Source of the DNA: Desulfocapsaceae bacterium
GTDB taxonomy: Bacteria; Desulfobacterota; Desulfobulbia; Desulfobulbales; Desulfocapsaceae
Assembly (NCBI GenBank): GCA_029934775.1
Contig: JAOZLO010000177.1
Location: forward strand, 1-6,235
Reading direction: 5' to 3'
Length of the DNA: 6,235 bases
Position numbers and translations under genes: made by a program
Notes under the pieces: model-generated
Database searches by the model: none
What the model saw: the letters and a program-made list of their open reading frames with translations, nothing else
Told to the model about the DNA's origin: nothing
Shown here: positions 1 through 6,235 of the stretch, piece by piece
Layout: each line of letters begins with the position of its first letter
How positions within the stretch are numbered: the stretch's first letter is position 1

Positions 1-846
1 AATTACGGGTAATACTTTATATCCCTCGCTTATAAGTTTATCAATAGCTTTTTTAATTGAAGGTGGAATGGCTTCAGGCCGTAGTGCTTCAACTAAGATT
101 TTTCCTTTTCCATCCACCAAGGAAGCAATAGCATGGGAGAGGATAATTCCGGGATTAGCCAGAAGACCACCCCAGTTTCCAGAATGGTGCCCGCCTTTCC
201 TTAAATTGACAGTTAGATCAAAATTAAATACCGCCCTGCTTCCTCCAAAAATGGTCACTACTTCCGGATCAATTCTCGGTCCATCTGAGGCGATCAGCAC
301 ATCGGCTTTCAGTGACTCCTTTTCCTCTTTACAAATCTGATGCAAACCTGGGGAACCAGCCTCCTCCCCCGACTCAATCAGCACAATCACATTAAATCCC
401 AGCACTCCCTTTTCCCTGATCACACAGTGAAGTGCAGCAAGGTTTACAGCATGCTGCCCTTTATTATCTGCCGCCCCTCTGCCGTACCACTTATCATCTC
501 TTCTTGTCAGGTCCAAGGGTTGAAGTCCATGTTCCCAATCACTTTCCATCAATGGAACCGTATCTCCATGACCATAGATCAAAATAGTAGGAAAATCGTC
601 ATTCTCTATTCTTCGGCCAATGAGAAAAGGGGCACAAGGTTCAACAGGATTTTCAATAACGCGACATTCAAAATCAATATTTTCAAGATGAGGGGTTATC
701 TTTTTTTCAAGATATGCAAGCATCTCGGGTTTTCTGTCATCCTTTTGACTGCCGGTATCAACAGCTACCCAGTCTGCAAGAAGCTTAAAAAAGGAATCAT
801 CATCAAAAAACAGCTTTGCCCTGTCTATTGCGCTATCTCTGCCCAC
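1..846 (-). CDS. M20 family metallopeptidase (3' end missing)
   Basis: Cytosolic zinc-dependent peptidase or deacylase of the M20 (ArgE/DapE/carnosinase-like) family; 282 codons are visible and the reading frame runs off the left edge. The M20 motifs appear in order: GHGDTVP at residues 92-98 (metal ligands H93 and D95), GRGAADNKGQ at 122-131 (bridging D127), ESGEEAGS at 158-165 (catalytic E161, metal ligand E162), and ASDG at 186-189 (metal ligand D188). The KGGHHSGNWGG stretch near 218-227 lies in the region where the lid or dimerisation domain begins. The start is GTG: an in-frame TGA lies two codons upstream, the next in-frame ATG is only at residue 42, and an AGGAG sits 7 bases before the GTG. 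Family members of this type are usually about 450-470 residues, so about 40% is missing, including the final metal-binding histidine region. It follows the ATPase gene by 17 bases, so it is probably cotranscribed. I infer that it cleaves the imported dipeptide or acyl-amino acid; the exact substrate is unknown. Confidence 0.93.
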   Translation of the reverse strand, partial: MGRDSAIDRAKLFFDDDSFFKLLADWVAVDTGSQKDDRKPEMLAYLEKKITPHLENIDFECRVIENPVEPCAPFLIGRRIENDDFPTILIYGHGDTVPLMESDWEHGLQPLDLTRRDDKWYGRGAADNKGQHAVNLAALHCVIREKGVLGFNVIVLIESGEEAGSPGLHQICKEEKESLKADVLIASDGPRIDPEVVTIFGGSRAVFNFDLTVNLRKGGHHSGNWGGLLANPGIILSHAIASLVDGKGKILVEALRPEAIPPSIKKAIDKLISEGYKVLPVI

Positions 847-853
847 TTTTCAA

Positions 854-858
854 CTCCT
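854..858 (-). promoter_or_regulatory. Ribosome binding site of the M20 peptidase gene
   Basis: AGGAG, within TGAGGAGTTG on the minus strand, lies 7 bases before the GTG at 846. It sits in the 17-base space after the upstream ATPase stop codon and decides the non-ATG start of the peptidase. Confidence 0.8.
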
Positions 859-863
859 CAGTT

Positions 864-1826
864 TTAAAAATTATCCGGATAATGACATTCAACCAATTTA
901 CCTGATTTAATAACCGCTTCAGGTGCAACAATAGAGCATTTTTCCTGGCACTTACTACACCGAGGATGAAAACTGCAACCAGAAGGCGGATCAATCGGGT
1001 TAGGATATTCTATCCCAAGTTGAATCTCAGGAAGCCCCAACTCCGGGTCAGGTGTCAGCACCGATGCCAGAAGTGCCTGGGTATATGGATGGCTGGGATT
1101 GCTGAACAGATCCTCAGCATTACCCTCTTCCACAATCCGGCCCAGATACATTACCGCCACATGACTTGCAATATGTTCCACCACAGCAAGATCGTGACTG
1201 ATAAACAGATACGTCAGATTTAATTCAGACCGAAGGTCAAGAAGCATATTGAGAATCTGGGCTTGAACAGATACATCAAGAGCAGAAGTGGGTTCATCAC
1301 AAAGTACTACTTCAGGTCTCATAATCAGTGCTCTGGCAACTGCTACCCGCTGACGCTGCCCCCCTGAAAGCTGATTGGGATAATTATGCTTCAACCGCGG
1401 AGCCAGCCCCACTATTTCCATAATATCATCGACTTTTTTTTCAATATCTGCAGCCCCGTTGGCGAGCCCTTGGGCTCTTAAGGGCAGGGAGATGATTTTG
1501 GCTATGGATTTACGCGGATTTAAAGATGAATATGGATCCTGGAAAACAGGCTGGATTATTCTGGCTATCTCCTTACTGCCCATTGATGAAATTTCTTTGC
1601 CAGCTATATAAAGCTCACCACTGGTTTTCTTTTCAAGTCCCAGAATCAATTTAGCAATAGTGGTCTTGCCACACCCTGATTCTCCCACCAGTCCGAGAAT
1701 TGAGCCTTTTGGAATAGACAGATTAACTCCGTCAACTGCTTTAAGGGTTTTCTTACCGTGAAATATTCCACCACTTATTGTGTACTCTTTTTTAATATTT
1801 TCAGTCTGTAATGCGTATTCAACCAT
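864..1826 (-). CDS. dppF: Peptide ABC transporter ATP-binding protein (DppF/OppF type)
   Basis: One of two ATPases that drive substrate import, attached to the cytosolic face of the permease pair; 320 residues, normal for the family. All nucleotide-binding motifs are intact: Walker A GESGCGKT at 48-55, Q-loop Q96 in FQDPYSSLNP, signature LSGGQRQR at 153-160, Walker B VVLCDEP at 173-179, D-loop SALD at 181-184, and switch H211. The C-terminal oligo_HPY extension begins near NPSHPYTQALL (243-253) and carries cysteines C284, C290, C297 and C314, with an extra C293. In structurally studied DppD/DppF proteins the matching cysteines bind a [4Fe-4S] cluster. The ATG at 1826 is fixed by an in-frame TAA about 18 bases upstream; the ribosome binding site is weak (GAG inside TTACGAGAT). 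It is 85 bases downstream of the D-type ATPase gene, the loosest junction among the cytosolic components. The F-type call rests on the FQDPYSSLNPR Q-loop and its position; the symbol denotes the component type, not proven orthology. Confidence 0.95.
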   Translation of the reverse strand: MVEYALQTENIKKEYTISGGIFHGKKTLKAVDGVNLSIPKGSILGLVGESGCGKTTIAKLILGLEKKTSGELYIAGKEISSMGSKEIARIIQPVFQDPYSSLNPRKSIAKIISLPLRAQGLANGAADIEKKVDDIMEIVGLAPRLKHNYPNQLSGGQRQRVAVARALIMRPEVVLCDEPTSALDVSVQAQILNMLLDLRSELNLTYLFISHDLAVVEHIASHVAVMYLGRIVEEGNAEDLFSNPSHPYTQALLASVLTPDPELGLPEIQLGIEYPNPIDPPSGCSFHPRCSKCQEKCSIVAPEAVIKSGKLVECHYPDNF

Positions 1827-1911
1827 TTTAATCTCGTAATTTTATAAAAAACCATCCGCTACAGGGATGATATTGAGTTACACCCCACAGGTAATGGTTT
1901 ACAAACCACAC
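1827..1911 (-). promoter_or_regulatory. Intercistronic gap between the two ATPase genes
   Basis: This 85-base spacer is unusually long for genes that otherwise almost touch. Three things are visible. A 14-base palindrome, TGGTTTACAAACCA, lies at 1895-1908, just past the dppD stop. ACCTGTGGGGTGTAA, read on the minus strand at 1892-1878, resembles an arm of the stem-loop in the gap before dppB. A weak 6-base stem pairs 1881-1886 with 1864-1869 across an 11-base loop. No T-run terminator follows, so read-through into dppF is expected. Whether any of these acts in RNA processing, translation or regulator binding is not shown by the sequence. Confidence 0.4.
1895..1908. repeat. Small palindrome after the dppD stop
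   Basis: TGGTTT, a 2-base AC centre, then AAACCA form 6-base inverted arms. As RNA this gives at best a 5-bp stem with a 4-base loop, so it is a weak hairpin; as DNA it could be a half-site pair for a small dimeric regulator. The function is unknown and it may be chance. Confidence 0.4.
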
Positions 1912-2898
1912 TCATGCATCTGCTATTGTAACCGGTGGATTTATGCATCGAAATGATCGTTTATCTGATATTTTTATCAACTCCAGCCCCCTTGCCGCAC
2001 ATTCCTGTGTGGCAAGACTGCATCTGCTGCGAAAAGAGCAACCCCACAGATCACCAATAGGCGTAGGAACAATACCGGGAATAGAGCCGAGTTTTTCACC
2101 CGGCTTTGTTTTACCCGGTACCGGGATGCACTCCATCAACCCCCTGGTGTAGGGATGGATTGGGTTATTAAAAATCTCTTTAATATTTCCCGTCTCCACA
2201 ACCTGGCCGCAATACATGATAACAACATCATCGGCAACCCTGGAGACCACCCCCAGATCATGAGTAATCAGGATCATTCCCATATTGAACTCCTGCTGTA
2301 TGGAGGCAAGCAGTCCCATAATCTGAGCCTGGATGGTCACATCAAGGGCAGTTGTGGGTTCATCGGCTATGATCAGAGACGGCCCGCACATAAGGCCCAT
2401 GGCAATCATAATCCGCTGGCGAAGTCCCCCTGAAAGCTGGTGAGGATACTGTTTAAGTCGTGATGCAGACCCGGTAATTCCTACTTTTTCAAGCAGAAAA
2501 ACAGCCCGGTCTCTCGCTTCTCTTGCAGATACTTTCTTATGCTCCGTCAAGGCCTCAACAAGTTGATTTCCTATCGTATAACAGGGATCAAGGGAGGTCA
2601 TCGGTTCCTGGAAAATCATAGCCATCCTGGCACCCCTGAATGTGGACATTTTTTTCTCACTCATCTTCTGCAGATCCAGGCCTTCAAAAGCTATTTTTTC
2701 TGCGCTGCAAATGCCGGAAGGAGGGAGAAGACCCATAATGGCCAGGGCAATCATCGATTTCCCACAACCTGACTCCCCGACCAGACTCAGAGTTTTCCCC
2801 TTCTCTACGCTAAAGCTCACATCCCTCACCGCATGCAGTGTTCCCGCAGGAAGGTTAAGATCCACATTTAAATGTTTTACCTCAAGCAGTGCACTCAT
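1912..2898 (-). CDS. dppD: Peptide ABC transporter ATP-binding protein (DppD/OppD type)
   Basis: Second cytosolic ATPase of the importer, expected to pair with the F-type subunit; 328 residues, normal length. Motifs are complete: Walker A GESGCGKS at 41-48, Q-loop Q97 in [10 protein letters not shown], signature LSGGLRQR at 155-162, Walker B SLIIADEP at 174-181, D-loop TALD at 183-186, and switch H213. [10 protein letters not shown] and the leucine in LSGGLRQR are typical of the D-type rather than the F-type subunit. The oligo_HPY extension ([11 protein letters not shown], about 245-255) ends in C287, C293, C300 and C318, the spacing expected for a [4Fe-4S] site. The ATG overlaps the stop of the permease gene upstream (ATGA), indicating translational coupling, and a GAGGGA lies 5 bases before it. 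The next gene downstream is the F-type ATPase after 85 bases. The symbol denotes the component type; the substrate is not established. Confidence 0.95.
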   Translation of the reverse strand: MSALLEVKHLNVDLNLPAGTLHAVRDVSFSVEKGKTLSLVGESGCGKSMIALAIMGLLPPSGICSAEKIAFEGLDLQKMSEKKMSTFRGARMAMIFQEPMTSLDPCYTIGNQLVEALTEHKKVSAREARDRAVFLLEKVGITGSASRLKQYPHQLSGGLRQRIMIAMGLMCGPSLIIADEPTTALDVTIQAQIMGLLASIQQEFNMGMILITHDLGVVSRVADDVVIMYCGQVVETGNIKEIFNNPIHPYTRGLMECIPVPGKTKPGEKLGSIPGIVPTPIGDLWGCSFRSRCSLATQECAARGLELIKISDKRSFRCINPPVTIADA

Positions 2899-3812
2899 GA
2901 TCGTCCCTCTGGGGATGTAACATCCCTTAAACCATCACCAAAAAGATTCATGCCAAGAACAAGAAAGAAGAGTGCAACTCCTGGTATAGTTACCAGATAT
3001 GGGTCAAAGAGCATCATATCCTTGCCTTCAGAGATCATAAGTCCCCAGGATGGGGTCGGTGGCTGAACGCCCATCCCCAGAAAAGAGAGGGCCGCTTCAA
3101 GGAGAATTGCCCTGCCGATTTCAAGGGTCGCCACTATGACAATGGAATTGAGCAGGTTTGGCATGATCTCACGGATCATGAGCCAGGGGATGGAGCAACC
3201 TGCAGCCTTTGCTGCCTGGACATAATCCATGGCTCTAATCTGCTGGGTTGTGGCGCGTAAAATAACGGCAAACCGATCCCAGATCAGGCACCCCAGCACC
3301 ATAACCACCACCTGAATGGATCCCCCCATAAGAGCGACCACGGCAATGGCCACAAGGACCGCCGGCAGAGCAAGACGTACTGTGATAATGAAACTGACAA
3401 TCATATCGGCCATCCCGCCGAAATACCCCGCTATCAACCCCAGAGAGATACCGATAACAGCGGCAATAGCCATGCATGAAAACCCTATAAAGAGCGATAT
3501 ACGAGCTCCATAGGCCAGCCTCGAAAGATAATCGCGGCCCATCGCATCGGTGCCTAACGGATGCTCCCAGGATCCAGTTTCGCTCCATACAGGAGTGATC
3601 ATACGATTGGAGAGATCCTGATGGTAAGGATCGTGCTGTGCTATATAAGGAGCAAAAATTGCCACAATAAAAACCGCCAGAACCATAAGCCCGCCGATGA
3701 TAAATCCCTTGTGGGTCAGCATCCGCCGGCGCATGATCTGGCCCGGCGTAGGAAACACCACCTCCAGGCCCAGCCCGGAATCAAACTGCTGCTGCGTTTC
3801 TACGGGTGGCAT
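2895..3812 (-). CDS. dppC: Peptide ABC transporter permease, DppC/OppC type
   Basis: Inner-membrane subunit that forms the translocation channel with the B-type permease; 305 residues, normal length. The cytosolic N-terminus (about 1-35) leads into a first membrane segment at about 37-57. A periplasmic loop follows, carrying HPLGTDAMGRDYLSR (84-98), a hallmark of the OppC_N/DppC family. Further hydrophobic segments lie near 105-130, 137-160, 162-182, 222-245 and 272-293, giving six in all. The ATPase-coupling EAA loop is MDYVQAAKAAGCS at 195-207, followed by the usual MIREIMPNL stretch. The ATG lies 3 bases after the permease B stop, with AGGAG 10 bases upstream embedded in the end of that gene. 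Its own stop overlaps the dppD start. An open frame inside this gene (3588-3235, same strand, other frame) is a shadow. The family is certain; the ligand is not. Confidence 0.95.
   Translation of the reverse strand: MPPVETQQQFDSGLGLEVVFPTPGQIMRRRMLTHKGFIIGGLMVLAVFIVAIFAPYIAQHDPYHQDLSNRMITPVWSETGSWEHPLGTDAMGRDYLSRLAYGARISLFIGFSCMAIAAVIGISLGLIAGYFGGMADMIVSFIITVRLALPAVLVAIAVVALMGGSIQVVVMVLGCLIWDRFAVILRATTQQIRAMDYVQAAKAAGCSIPWLMIREIMPNLLNSIVIVATLEIGRAILLEAALSFLGMGVQPPTPSWGLMISEGKDMMLFDPYLVTIPGVALFFLVLGMNLFGDGLRDVTSPEGRS
2904..2909 (-). promoter_or_regulatory. Ribosome binding site of dppD
   Basis: GAGGGA on the minus strand lies 5 bases before the ATG at 2898, inside the last codons of the upstream permease gene. 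Together with the ATGA overlap it supports this start and coupled translation of permease C and ATPase D. Confidence 0.7.
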
Positions 3813-3815
3813 AAA

Positions 3816-4733
3816 TCAAGTACTCCTGATTCTGGGGTCAAGGAAAGCATTAAGAAGATCCGCCAAAAAGGTAAGAATTATATAGGTAGTTGAAAGAAAA
3901 AGAACAATTGCCTGGACAACGGGCAGATCCGATCTTGAGATAGAAACCCAGGCCAAATTGCCCAGACCGTTTAAGGCAAATATCGATTCAATAACAATGG
4001 ATCCGCCAAGCATAAAGCCCAGCTGAACTGCGGCAACTGCAACAACTGGAATAATGGCATTTCTAAGAGTATGCTTAAATAAAATCCTGGGCCACCGGAG
4101 CCCCTTTGCCCTTGCCGTCCTGATGTGATCAGAAGCCAGTACCTCAATCATCCCGGAACGAACCAACCGCATGATGGCAGGAGTTGCATAATATCCAAGA
4201 GCAATAGTCGGCATGACAAAATGGCGCCAGGTATCACTTCCGGAGATAGGCAGCCATCTCAGATGTACCCCGAAAAAAATGATAAGAATCAGGCCAAACC
4301 AGAATGAGGGCATGGCCTGACCCATCACGGAAATCGACAGGGCAACCCGGTCAATCCAGGTATTTGGCCTGATAGCAGCCAGCATTCCCAGTGGTATGGA
4401 CAGGATCATGGCAAAGGAAAGAGCCGAAACCCCCAGAATTACGGTCACCCCCATACGTTCTCTCAGCATCTGGGCTACAGGTTGATTCAGGTAAGGTGAA
4501 TCACCAAGATCCCCATGAAGCGCCCTTCCTGCCCATTCAAAATACTGAATGATTAAAGGACGGTCGAACCCGTATTGTATCCGGACAAATTCAATTTCTT
4601 CATTACTTGCCCCTTCCCCTGCCAGGGAAATGGCGGGATCACCGGAAACTCTCAGCAGCATAAAGCTGATCAGCGATACCGTCACCATGACAATCATCGC
4701 CAGTCCCAACCGTTTTAAGGTATATATCAGCAT
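3816..4733 (-). CDS. dppB: Peptide ABC transporter permease, DppB/OppB type
   Basis: Inner-membrane channel subunit, partner of the C-type permease; 305 residues, typical of the DppB/GsiC group. The N-terminus MLIYTLKRLGLAMIVMV opens the first membrane segment (about 9-28). The usual periplasmic stretch follows: RVSGDPA at 28-34, the YGFDRPLIIQY region at 54-64, and GDLGDSPYLNQPV at 74-86. Five more hydrophobic segments lie near 98-121, 132-157, 173-190, 227-250 and 272-296. The EAA coupling loop EVLASDHIRTARAKGL at 197-212 docks onto the ATPases. The ATG at 4733 is preceded by TTACGAGAT rather than a full AGGAG. It lies 180 bases after the binding-protein gene, with a stem-loop between them, and 3 bases before dppC. 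This layout suggests the membrane and ATPase part of the operon is expressed at a lower level than the binding protein. Confidence 0.95.
   Translation of the reverse strand: MLIYTLKRLGLAMIVMVTVSLISFMLLRVSGDPAISLAGEGASNEEIEFVRIQYGFDRPLIIQYFEWAGRALHGDLGDSPYLNQPVAQMLRERMGVTVILGVSALSFAMILSIPLGMLAAIRPNTWIDRVALSISVMGQAMPSFWFGLILIIFFGVHLRWLPISGSDTWRHFVMPTIALGYYATPAIMRLVRSGMIEVLASDHIRTARAKGLRWPRILFKHTLRNAIIPVVAVAAVQLGFMLGGSIVIESIFALNGLGNLAWVSISRSDLPVVQAIVLFLSTTYIILTFLADLLNAFLDPRIRST
3823..3827 (-). promoter_or_regulatory. Ribosome binding site of dppC
   Basis: AGGAG on the minus strand sits within the final codons of dppB, 10 bases before the dppC ATG at 3812. The spacing is at the long end. With only 3 bases between the genes, translation of dppC is probably coupled to that of dppB. 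Confidence 0.65.
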
Positions 4734-4913
4734 AACTCATCTCGTAAAAAATCGTCACAAAGGGTGGAATGGATCAGTAAAATATACCGAAAAGGCATAA
4801 TAATCCCATAAAAACATGCACCTCTCAGGAAATAAGAAGAGACTTCAAATACCTGTGAGGTGCAATGATTTATATCGAAAACCGTACAATGCTATCAGCA
4901 AAGTGTTATTCGA
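4734..4913 (-). promoter_or_regulatory. Gap between binding-protein gene and dppB
   Basis: This 180-base non-coding spacer contains the stem-loop listed separately and, near dppB, an AT-rich stretch. On the minus strand, a TATATT hexamer lies about 50 bases before the dppB ATG, but I see no well-spaced, convincing -35 box, so a promoter of dppB's own is only possible. No small gene is supported here. The gap is much longer than the other junctions, apart from the 85-base gap before dppF. Confidence 0.5.
4817..4864 (-). promoter_or_regulatory. Intercistronic stem-loop (attenuator or mRNA-stabilising hairpin)
   Basis: Bases 4852-4864 and 4817-4829 pair as a 13-bp stem with one internal A-A mismatch (12 pairs) around a 22-base loop. 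The loop can itself fold a 4-bp hairpin (GAAG TCT CTTC on the RNA, 4846-4836). The stem begins 49 bases past the stop codon of the binding-protein gene. On the transcript it is followed by TGTTTTTAT, only five consecutive U, and the loop is long, so it is at most a leaky terminator. Stem-loops between a binding-protein gene and its permease genes are known in other importers (for example malE-malF), where they protect the upstream mRNA and raise binding-protein levels. The same role is inferred here. Confidence 0.7.
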
Positions 4914-6235
4914 TTACTTCCATTGTGCTTGAAAAAACCTGGGTACTGCATCCGGATAGGGTGTGAAATCCAGATCTTTTGAGTAACAGTTGTTTGACAC
5001 ATAGGTAAACATGGGACACCAGTATGCCTCATCTGCGATACGTTTTAAAGCATCTGAGTATAATTTCTTACGTTTAACCGCATCAATCGAGCTGTCCGCT
5101 TCAACAAGCAGATCTCTTACCACGGGATCTCTGGAGAGATCATCCGCTTCAAACTCAAAGAAATGGCTGGTAATGGCTGATACATCATTTATGGAGTAGG
5201 ATCCCCAGGTGAGAAACTGCATCTGCGTCTTACCTGCACGGGCTTTTTCCCTGAGAGCGGCATATTTCAAAATCATCAATTTTGCCTTTATACCAACAGC
5301 GGCCAGATCACCAATCATGGCTTCAGCGAAGGGTCTGTTCCTGTATCCGTAAAGGGTAGTCTCAAAGCCATCGGGATATCCGGCTTCTGCTAATAATTTT
5401 TTAGCCAGTTCAGGATTATATTCATACTGTTTTACATCCTGCTCGCAGCCGAATTGAGATGGAAAACAGGCAGAATAAACAGCACGAGACTGTCCGCCCA
5501 ATAGATTTTTGGCTATAGAATTTCTGTTTATTGCATGGTTAATGGCCTGCCTGACTTCAAGTTTCGCATATGGGTTATCCATACCATGCTCTTTACCTGA
5601 ACGGTCTGCCGCATCAAAAACCAGATATCCTATCCTCATGGTTTCCGCAGGAGTAACTGTGAGACTTGGAATTTTTGCAAGTTTAGCAGCCTGATCCGGA
5701 GGTACAAGATAGATCCAGTCAAGAGCCCCTGTCATAAGTTCTGCCATCTGGGTATTTATTTCCGGGAGAGTTCTCCACACAATCTTACCTATGCTGGGCT
5801 GTCCTTTTGGACTGTCTTTAAAATAGTTTTCATTCTTCTCCATGACGATTTTCTTACCCGGAATCACCTCAACAATTTTGTACGGGCCTGAACCGATCGG
5901 TCTGACGCCAAAGCCTTTGGTACCTACTTCTGAATAATAGTCTTTGGGATAGATCGGGTTTGCACCTGATAAAAACTCAAACGCGGCAGGGAATGGTTTT
6001 TTCAGCATGATTTTCACACTGTAATCACCTGTCTTTACAACACTGTCAATCCAACTTGAATACCGTTGGGTTTTCACCTTATTATCAGGGTTTGCTGCAA
6101 AATTAAGGGTGTAAACCACATCATCTGCAGTTAACTTCTGGCCGTTATGAAATGTAATCCCCTCTCTGAGATTGATTTCCATTTCTGTATTGCTGTTCCA
6201 TTTAAAATCCTTTGCAATCAATCCTTTATATTCGA
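4914..6235 (-). CDS. Family 5 extracellular solute-binding protein (5' end missing)
   Basis: Extracytoplasmic receptor that binds the ligand and delivers it to the permeases. The frame is open to the right edge, giving 439 whole codons; family members are usually 500-540 residues, so the signal peptide and roughly the first 70-100 residues lie outside. The TTG at 6221 is an ordinary internal leucine codon: the frame continues upstream as EYKG, and the following FKWNSNTEMEINLREGITFH fits the interior of the SBP_bac_5 domain. Counting from that codon, the family signature LREGITFHNGQKLTADDVVY spans 18-37. Other family features are RPIGSGPYKIVE (107-118), the NPYAKLEVRQAINHAINR helix (216-233) and a WK C-terminus. 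Four cysteines, C252/C259 and C402/C412, could form two disulfides. The protein belongs with the dpp-type genes downstream; its order at the operon front and the stem-loop after it suggest high expression. The ligand is probably peptide but is not proven. Confidence 0.95.
   Translation of the reverse strand, partial: EYKGLIAKDFKWNSNTEMEINLREGITFHNGQKLTADDVVYTLNFAANPDNKVKTQRYSSWIDSVVKTGDYSVKIMLKKPFPAAFEFLSGANPIYPKDYYSEVGTKGFGVRPIGSGPYKIVEVIPGKKIVMEKNENYFKDSPKGQPSIGKIVWRTLPEINTQMAELMTGALDWIYLVPPDQAAKLAKIPSLTVTPAETMRIGYLVFDAADRSGKEHGMDNPYAKLEVRQAINHAINRNSIAKNLLGGQSRAVYSACFPSQFGCEQDVKQYEYNPELAKKLLAEAGYPDGFETTLYGYRNRPFAEAMIGDLAAVGIKAKLMILKYAALREKARAGKTQMQFLTWGSYSINDVSAITSHFFEFEADDLSRDPVVRDLLVEADSSIDAVKRKKLYSDALKRIADEAYWCPMFTYVSNNCYSKDLDFTPYPDAVPRFFQAQWK

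Noticed and set aside
68..340. 90-codon plus-strand open frame
   Set aside because: It is also antisense to the M20 gene, with no recognisable domain and low-complexity composition typical of a shadow frame.
340..867. 175-codon plus-strand open frame
   Set aside because: It lies entirely antisense to the M20 peptidase gene, whose frame shows clear metal-site motifs; the plus-strand translation resembles no family and has no ribosome binding site.
3235..3588. 117-codon minus-strand open frame inside dppC
   Set aside because: It is on the same strand but in another frame of a clearly real permease gene; its cysteine-, glycine- and arginine-rich product is a shift artefact.
4741..4816. Promoter for dppB in the gap
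   Set aside because: A TATATT hexamer is present but no good -35 box lies at 16-18 bases; in an AT-rich spacer this is too weak to list as a promoter.
4817..4864. Full rho-independent terminator ending the binding-protein transcript
   Set aside because: The loop is 22 bases, the stem has a mismatch and only five U follow after a UG; the downstream permease and ATPase genes need read-through, so a full stop is unlikely.
6219..6221. TTG as the start of the binding-protein gene
   Set aside because: The frame stays open to the window edge, no ribosome binding site fits, and starting here would remove the signal peptide and the first part of a conserved domain; the true start is outside the window.
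1..6235. A previously undescribed defence, mobile or RNA-based system
   Set aside because: Almost all bases are explained by a standard peptide importer and an M20 peptidase; I found no direct repeat arrays, transposase, tRNA-like fold or unknown conserved gene.

Overview
The window holds most of one minus-strand operon for a peptide-type (Dpp/Opp family) ABC importer, followed by an M20 metallopeptidase gene. Transcription runs from high to low coordinates. The order is: substrate-binding protein (5' end cut by the right edge), permease B, permease C, ATPase D, ATPase F, and M20 peptidase (3' end cut by the left edge). There is no convincing plus-strand gene, RNA gene, mobile element or CRISPR array.

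Layout. 6235-4914 is a family 5 extracytoplasmic solute-binding protein without its N-terminus. 4913-4734 is a 180-base gap with a strong stem-loop. 4733-2895 holds the two permeases, 3 bases apart, and the second permease overlaps the first ATPase at an ATGA junction. 2898-1912 and 1826-864 are the two ATPases, separated by an 85-base gap. 846-1 is the M20 peptidase, starting at GTG 17 bases after the last ATPase.

How the genes work together. The binding protein should capture a peptide or peptide-like ligand outside the cytoplasmic membrane. The two permeases form the channel and the two ATPases power import. The peptidase, with all visible M20 metal and catalytic motifs, probably hydrolyses the imported substrate in the cytosol. 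The substrate cannot be read from the sequence; peptide is the default for the family, and the M20 partner supports it.

Organism. The DNA is slightly AT-rich, uses AGGAG-type ribosome binding sites, and encodes a classic five-gene importer. This suits a proteobacterium-like (diderm) bacterium, possibly a sulfate-reducing Desulfobacterota type, but that placement is a low-confidence impression.

Novelty. The coding content is ordinary. The points worth a second look lie in the two gaps (a stem-loop, a related 15-base motif, a shared ribosome-binding element, a small palindrome) and in the cysteine patterns of the ATPases and the binding protein.
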